The translations under genes were made by a program, and so were the position numbers. From an uncultured Bacillota bacterium (GTDB lineage: Bacteria; Bacillota; Limnochordia; Limnochordales; ZCTH02-B6), in NCBI GenBank assembly GCA_937916565.1, contig CALFSR010000125.1, forward strand, positions 1 through 25,676: DNA of 25,676 nt, given 5' to 3'. This document shows, piece after piece, positions 21,467 to 25,676 of this stretch (its first letter is position 1; each line of letters starts with the position of its first letter). The notes beneath the pieces are model-generated. The model made no database searches. It was not told the origin of the DNA and saw only the letters and a program-made list of their open reading frames with translations.

Positions 21467-22681
21467 GTGGGTATCCCCTACTACCGCAAAAACTTATTCG
21501 TCATGTGGGTGGCCGTGTTTCTCGTCTCGGCCAGCTGGACGCAGGTGATGCCCTTCCTGCCCCTGTTCCTCGCGGAGATGGGCGTGACCGACGGTCTCAA
21601 CACTTGGGCCGGCATCGCCCTGAGCGCCCATTTTGTCACCGGCATCTTTATGGTGCCCGTCTGGGGCAAGCTGGCCGATAAGTATGGGCGCAAGCCGATG
21701 GCGGTGCGGGCCGGTTTGTGCTTGAGCCTCCTCTATTTCATCACCGGCCTCGCGACGGCGCCTTGGCAAGTGGCGGTGCTGCGCCTGCTCAACGGCGCGC
21801 TGACCGGCTTCATCCCGATGTCCATCGCCCTGGTCGGCACCAACACGCCGCCCGCGTACGCGGCCCGCTACGTCGCATCGGTGCAAACCGCCTCGGCGGC
21901 GGGCACCATCATCGGCCCCGTCCTCGGCGGCACGCTGGCGGCCATCTTTGGCGTGCGCGGATCGTTTTACGCATCGAGCACCCTCGTTTTCATCTCCACG
22001 ATGCTGACCGTTTTCTTTGTCACCGAAAAGCGCAAGCCCATGGCCAGCGAGCCGACGACGCTGCTGGCCGACCTGCGCACCGCGCTCAACATGCCCTCCA
22101 TGTGGGTGGCCATGTTCGTCAGCATGGTGGGACAGATGGCGACCATGGGCGTGCAGCCGGTGCTCGTGCTGCACATCGAAGGCCTCCTGGGCAAAGCGGC
22201 CAGTTCCTTCCTGAGCGGTTTCATTTTGGCCTTGCCGGGCCTAGCGCTCTTTGTCAGCGCCACGCGCTGGGTCGGGATGCTGGACCGCCACCCCCTGCAG
22301 CGGGTGGCGTTCATCGCGTTTCTCGGAGCCGGGATCGGCTACATCGTCTCAGGGGTGCTCGGCACCATCTGGCTCTTTGTCCCCATCTTCTTCGCGGCCA
22401 GCGTTTTCGCGGCCGCCTTCCGGCCCCTCGGGGCCGCAGTCGTGTCGATGGAGGTCCCGGAAGACTTCCGGGGCCGCGCCTTTGCCCTGCAGACGTCCGC
22501 GACGACCATGGGAGGCCTCATCGGGCCTCTCATCTCAGGCGTCACCGCCGACATCCTCGGCCGGGCGGCCGTCTTTGTCGTGCTCGGCGTTTTGTTGCTC
22601 GCAAGCCCGATAGTCGTCTCGCGCCACATGGCCCACGCGGGCGCCGAGAAACCCGTTGAGGAGCATGCCCGTCCAGTCTGA
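21467..22681 (+). CDS. Major facilitator superfamily transporter (DHA1-like), second copy
   Basis: 404 residues, twelve hydrophobic segments starting YYRKNLFVMWVAVFLVSASWTQVMPFLPLFL. Motif A is textbook (GKLADKYGRKPMAVRAG), and the motif C-like glycine/proline region in TM5 is AAGTIIGPVLGGTLAAIFG, as found in drug/H+ antiporter-type (DHA1) exporters. It probably exports a small hydrophobic or cationic compound or sugar-like metabolite. The GTG at 21467 is chosen because AAGAAGG lies 7 nt upstream and the protein then begins just before TM1. It lies between the two PucR genes in the same direction, behind its own extended -10 promoter. It is only distantly similar to the other MFS gene of this window, so not a recent duplication. 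Confidence 0.9.
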   Translation: MGIPYYRKNLFVMWVAVFLVSASWTQVMPFLPLFLAEMGVTDGLNTWAGIALSAHFVTGIFMVPVWGKLADKYGRKPMAVRAGLCLSLLYFITGLATAPWQVAVLRLLNGALTGFIPMSIALVGTNTPPAYAARYVASVQTASAAGTIIGPVLGGTLAAIFGVRGSFYASSTLVFISTMLTVFFVTEKRKPMASEPTTLLADLRTALNMPSMWVAMFVSMVGQMATMGVQPVLVLHIEGLLGKAASSFLSGFILALPGLALFVSATRWVGMLDRHPLQRVAFIAFLGAGIGYIVSGVLGTIWLFVPIFFAASVFAAAFRPLGAAVVSMEVPEDFRGRAFALQTSATTMGGLIGPLISGVTADILGRAAVFVVLGVLLLASPIVVSRHMAHAGAEKPVEEHARPV

Positions 22682-22818
22682 GCCATGGCCGCGCGGCAAA
22701 CCCCTCGGCCGGCTAAGGGCACCTGCTTGCTTGCGCGATTCCTCCCGCTAGGTCCAATCGTTCGACTAAGCCCCTGGCGCTTCGATCCGGCGCTGGTTGG
22801 GCAGGGGAAACAGAACCC

Positions 22819-22855
22819 TTTGTGGTACTGCCACAAACAACTCTCAGTTGTTTGT
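22819..22855. promoter_or_regulatory. Overlapping inverted repeats upstream of the second pucR gene
   Basis: TTTGTGG-TACTG-CCACAAA (22819-22837, 7-bp arms) shares its right arm with ACAAACAACT-CTC-AGTTGTTTGT (22833-22855, perfect 10-bp arms). As RNA the two hairpins are mutually exclusive; as DNA they present three alternately oriented TTTGT/ACAAA half-sites. The array is 66 bp upstream of the start of the second PucR gene and is unusually AT-rich for this sequence. An autoregulatory operator array is the simplest reading. The rest of the 240-bp intergenic stretch holds no gene and no clear terminator for the MFS gene. Confidence 0.6.
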
Positions 22856-22921
22856 CGCACATGAACGAACGTTGCAGCATGCTTGCCTTTTCGCATACCT
22901 GCCACCGGAGGAAATAGCTCC

Positions 22922-24514
22922 ATGCAGCTCAAAGATGCGCTGGCCATGCCGGCGCTGAGCCGGCTGCGGGTCGTAGCCGGCCGGCGAGGCCTGGAAAGGC
23001 CCGTGCGCTGGGTGCACGTGGTGGACATCCCCGACGTCCGCTCCTGGGTGCGGCCGGGACACCTCTTGCTCACGACGGGCTACGCGTGGCCCCGCGCGGA
23101 AAGAGAGCAGCGTGCCCTTATCGAAGACTTGTACGCCCGGGACCTCGCGGGCGTCGGGCTGGCGGTGCCCCAGTTTTTTGCGCAGTTTCCTCCTGCGGCG
23201 GTGGCGCGCGCGGAGGAGCTTGGTTTCCCGCTGATCGAGATCCCGTGGGAGATCCCCTTTGCCACCATTACGGAAACCATCAGCCGCGCCATCCTGACGG
23301 AACAGACGACGCTTCTTGAGCGGTCGGAGGCGATCCACCGGGCCCTCACCCGGGCCGCCCTCGAGCTCGACAGCCTCGACGCCATCGTCCGCCGCATAGC
23401 GGTCACCTTGGAGCGGCCGTCCGCCTTTTTTGACACGACGGGCCAGCTCGTGGCGTTCCATCCGGACGCGAGAAGCGGCGGGCCCGGTGACGCCTCCCAA
23501 TCCCCGAAGCGCGCGGGACTTGCTGCCGGTCCCGCCGCCGACGTCGTGCGGGAGGTGGTGCACCAGGCCCATTGCCCCGTACAGGTGAGCGTGGACGGAT
23601 GCATGTGGCTGATGGAGCCGGTGCGCCTCGGACAGCGGCCCCTGGGGGCGCTGGCCCTCGCCGGCGCCGGCCAGCCCTTTACGGACCTGGACATGCGGGC
23701 GGTGGAGCAGGCGGCGACCGTCGTCGCCCTCCACTTCTCCTACCAGCAGCGGGTGGACTTGGTCCAGGCCCGCCTGCGCTTCGGGATCGTCGACTCGTTG
23801 CTGGAGGGCCGCTGGGTGATGAGCCCCTCGGCGCTGGAGCGGGCGCGGCTGCTCGGATTTGACCCGGAGGCGACGTACCTGGTAGCCGTCTTTCACCTGC
23901 GCAAGGAGACGGTGCCGCTGGACGGCGAGGAAGCGTTTATGCGCCGGGAGCGGGTCGCCGGCGAGCTGCGCCGGCGCATGAGCGAACGGGGTACACCCCC
24001 CTTGCTGACGCTGAATCTCAACCGGATCGTCGTGCTCTTGCCGGAAAGTATGGACCCGCGGTCGTTTTGGTCGTTGTTCGATCCGGAAGATGTGGCGGTG
24101 GGCGTGAGCGACCCATGCTGCGGCGTCCGCGCGATCCCGGAAGGATTTCGCCAGGCCGAGCAGGCATTGCAATGGAACGGGTATCGCGGCTACTGCGACT
24201 ACCGGGAAACACTGTTGCCGCGGGTGCTGGCCGGGGACGCGGCGGCCCGCACCGCGTACGTGCGCCGCATGCTGGGGCCCCTCTTGGACACCGACAGCGG
24301 CGAACGGCTGCTGGCTACGCTCGCCGCCCTGGCGCGGCACGAGTTTTCCCACAAGCGCACCGCCGAAGTGCTTCACGTCCACCCCAACACCCTGCGTTAC
24401 CGGATGACGCAGCTGGAAAACTGCCTCGGCGTCGACTTTTCTGACCCCGACGTGCGCTTTAAACTCCGGCTTGCTGTGGAGATTTTGGAACTGCACAACA
24501 ATCGCGCCCGTTGA
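22922..24514 (+). CDS. PucR-family transcriptional regulator, second copy
   Basis: 530 residues, the longer PucR type. The N-terminal PucR domain runs from DALAMPALSRLRVVAGRRGLERPVRWVHVVDIPDVRSWVRPGHLLLTTGYAW to FPLIEIPWEIPFATITETISRAIL. A GAF-like/CdaR middle follows, and the C-terminal HTH_30 domain is LARHEFSHKRTAEVLHVHPNTLRYRMTQLENCLGVDFSDPDVRFKLRLAVEIL. It is about 115 residues longer than the first copy because of the middle domain, so the two likely sense different ligands. The ATG at 22922 has GGAGGA about 9 nt upstream. The overlapping repeats 66 bp upstream are probable control sites, and the GABA-type aminotransferase downstream by 100 bp is a plausible target, matching known PucR/GabR-like control of amine catabolism. 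Confidence 0.92.
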   Translation: MQLKDALAMPALSRLRVVAGRRGLERPVRWVHVVDIPDVRSWVRPGHLLLTTGYAWPRAEREQRALIEDLYARDLAGVGLAVPQFFAQFPPAAVARAEELGFPLIEIPWEIPFATITETISRAILTEQTTLLERSEAIHRALTRAALELDSLDAIVRRIAVTLERPSAFFDTTGQLVAFHPDARSGGPGDASQSPKRAGLAAGPAADVVREVVHQAHCPVQVSVDGCMWLMEPVRLGQRPLGALALAGAGQPFTDLDMRAVEQAATVVALHFSYQQRVDLVQARLRFGIVDSLLEGRWVMSPSALERARLLGFDPEATYLVAVFHLRKETVPLDGEEAFMRRERVAGELRRRMSERGTPPLLTLNLNRIVVLLPESMDPRSFWSLFDPEDVAVGVSDPCCGVRAIPEGFRQAEQALQWNGYRGYCDYRETLLPRVLAGDAAARTAYVRRMLGPLLDTDSGERLLATLAALARHEFSHKRTAEVLHVHPNTLRYRMTQLENCLGVDFSDPDVRFKLRLAVEILELHNNRAR

Positions 24515-24614
24515 AGTTTGGCATCCCGGTACGTGGCCGGCGAAACGGTGGGTGTGCTATGTTGAAGGTTAATCAAACGCCGGACTTGTCGGTCTGTCGG
24601 GGGGACTTGACTGC

Positions 24615-25676
24615 ATGGAGGGAACAGGAACCCGCACGGAGGCGCTGCTGCGCCTTAGGGACCAGCACGTGGCCAGGGGCGTGGCCACGGCGACACGTGT
24701 CGTGGCGGCGCAGGCGCAGGGGGCCCTGCTCTGGGACGTCGATCAAAAAGAGTATCTTGACTTCGCTTCCGGCATCAGCGTGCTCAACGTCGGCCACCGC
24801 CACCCGCGGGTCGTCGAAGCGGTCCGCGCTCAGCTTGAGCGGTTTACCCACACGTGCATCCAGGTAACCCTTTACGAGCCCTACCTGCGGGTCGCGGAGC
24901 GGCTTAACGCCCTTGCGCCCGGCGACTTTGCCAAAAAGACGCTGCTCGTCACGACCGGGGCCGAGGCCGTCGAAAACGCCATCAAGATCGCCCGGGCGTA
25001 CACCGGCCGGCGGGCGGTCATCGCCTTCAGCGGCGCGTTTCACGGGCGGACGCTGCTGGGCATGAGCTTGACGGGTAAAGCCAAGCCGTACCGGATCGGC
25101 TTTGGACCGCTGGCGCCCGAGATCTACCGGGCCCCGTACCCGTATGAGTACCGCGGGTGGACGGCGGAGCGGGCCTTGGCCGCCTTGGAGGAGTTGCTCG
25201 TTTCGCAGGTGGCGCCGGAGGAAGTCGCGGCGATCATCCTTGAGCCCGTCCTCGGCGAAGGGGGCTTCGTGCCTGCCCCGGCGGCCTTTATGCAGGGCGT
25301 GCGGGAGCTGTGCACGCGGCATGGCATCGTCTTTGTGGCCGACGAGATCCAGACCGGGTTCGGCCGCACCGGGCGCATGTTCGGCGTGGAGCACTCGGGC
25401 GTCGTACCGGACCTGATCACGGTCGCGAAGAGTCTCGCCGGCGGGCTGCCCCTCTCGGGAGTCGTCGGCCGGGCGGACATCATGGACGCGGTGCCCCCCG
25501 GGGGCGTCGGCGGCACGTACGGCGGCAACCCGCTCGCTTGCGCGGCGGCGCTGGCCGTCTTTCAGATCTTTGAAGAGGAGCGGCTCGTGGAGCGGGCGGC
25601 GCGCCTTGGCGAGCAGCTGCGGCAGGCGCTTGTGGGGTTTGCCGAGCGGTTCCCCTTCATCGGCGACGTGCGCGGC
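24615..25676 (+). CDS. gabT: 4-aminobutyrate aminotransferase-type class III aminotransferase, 5' part
   Basis: 354 residues are visible and the gene continues beyond the window. It is a PLP-dependent omega-aminotransferase: GISVLNVGHRHPRVVEAV, TTGAEAVENAIKIAR (phosphate binding), AFHGRTLLGMSLTGKAKPYRIGFGPLAPEIYRAPYPYEYR (very GABA-aminotransferase-like), ILEPVLGEGG, the Asp ~243 of VADEIQTGFGRTG that contacts the PLP pyridine, and Lys ~272 in TVAKSLAGGLPLSGV that forms the Schiff base. GABA or a related omega-amino acid is converted to its semialdehyde. The ATG at 24615 follows a GGGGGG stretch about 10 nt upstream. The preceding PucR gene, 100 bp upstream in the same direction, suggests substrate-responsive control. 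Beta-alanine, 5-aminovalerate or taurine transaminases of the same class are possible. Confidence 0.88.
   Translation, partial: MEGTGTRTEALLRLRDQHVARGVATATRVVAAQAQGALLWDVDQKEYLDFASGISVLNVGHRHPRVVEAVRAQLERFTHTCIQVTLYEPYLRVAERLNALAPGDFAKKTLLVTTGAEAVENAIKIARAYTGRRAVIAFSGAFHGRTLLGMSLTGKAKPYRIGFGPLAPEIYRAPYPYEYRGWTAERALAALEELLVSQVAPEEVAAIILEPVLGEGGFVPAPAAFMQGVRELCTRHGIVFVADEIQTGFGRTGRMFGVEHSGVVPDLITVAKSLAGGLPLSGVVGRADIMDAVPPGGVGGTYGGNPLACAAALAVFQIFEEERLVERAARLGEQLRQALVGFAERFPFIGDVRG

Noticed and set aside
22844..24496. A 550-codon open frame opposite the second PucR gene
   Set aside because: Composition is antisense-like (Arg/His/Gln-rich) with no recognisable domain, while the plus strand encodes a full PucR protein.
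1..25676. CRISPR arrays, tRNA or rRNA genes, insertion sequences or prophage genes
   Set aside because: No regularly spaced repeats, transposase or integrase motifs, or RNA gene signatures were seen by reading; a dedicated RNA search was not possible here.

Overview
The window is high-GC bacterial DNA with strong GGAGG-type ribosome binding sites, frequent GTG and TTG starts, many 1-4 bp stop/start overlaps, and PucR-type regulators. This is compatible with a high-GC Bacillota lineage (for example Limnochordia, Symbiobacterium or Thermaerobacter relatives), but that placement is an inference from style only. No rRNA, tRNA, CRISPR array, insertion sequence or phage gene is visible.

Layout. 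(1) 1-1361, plus strand: the 3' end of a PfkB-type sugar kinase followed by pseudouridine-5'-phosphate glycosidase (psuG), a pseudouridine salvage/catabolism pair. (2) 7215 down to 1297, minus strand: a compact six-gene operon of YtcJ-type amidohydrolase, two zinc-dependent medium-chain dehydrogenases, a cupin, a saccharopine-dehydrogenase-like oxidoreductase and a small unknown protein. (3) 7418-18497, plus strand, divergent from operon 2: an eleven-gene operon. In order it holds a TAXI-type TRAP binding protein, a fused TRAP permease, maleate isomerase/Asp-Glu racemase paralog A, ornithine-cyclodeaminase-like protein A, isomerase paralog B, a polysaccharide-deacetylase-like protein, isomerase paralog C, an SDR dehydrogenase, a UbiD decarboxylase, its UbiX flavin prenyltransferase, and ornithine-cyclodeaminase-like protein B. 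A clear intrinsic terminator follows at about 18531. (4) 18557-22681: an MFS transporter (minus) divergent from a PucR regulator (plus), then a second MFS transporter with its own extended -10 promoter. (5) 22922 to the end: a second PucR regulator and a 4-aminobutyrate-type class III aminotransferase that runs off the window.

How the parts fit. Operons 2 and 3 share one 202-bp control region and together look like an uptake-plus-catabolism island for an organic acid, probably cyclic, aromatic or nitrogen-containing. TRAP transporter genes would import it. The NodB-like and YtcJ-like hydrolases could open or deacylate it, the isomerase family could racemise, isomerise or decarboxylate it, UbiD/UbiX could decarboxylate an unsaturated acid, and the OCD-like, SDR, MDR and saccharopine-dehydrogenase-like enzymes could carry out redox steps. 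I do not recognise a described pathway with this gene set, and the substrate is unknown. The most unusual molecular feature is the set of three isomerase paralogs in one operon, two of which have lost the C-terminal catalytic cysteine to alanine at the same position.
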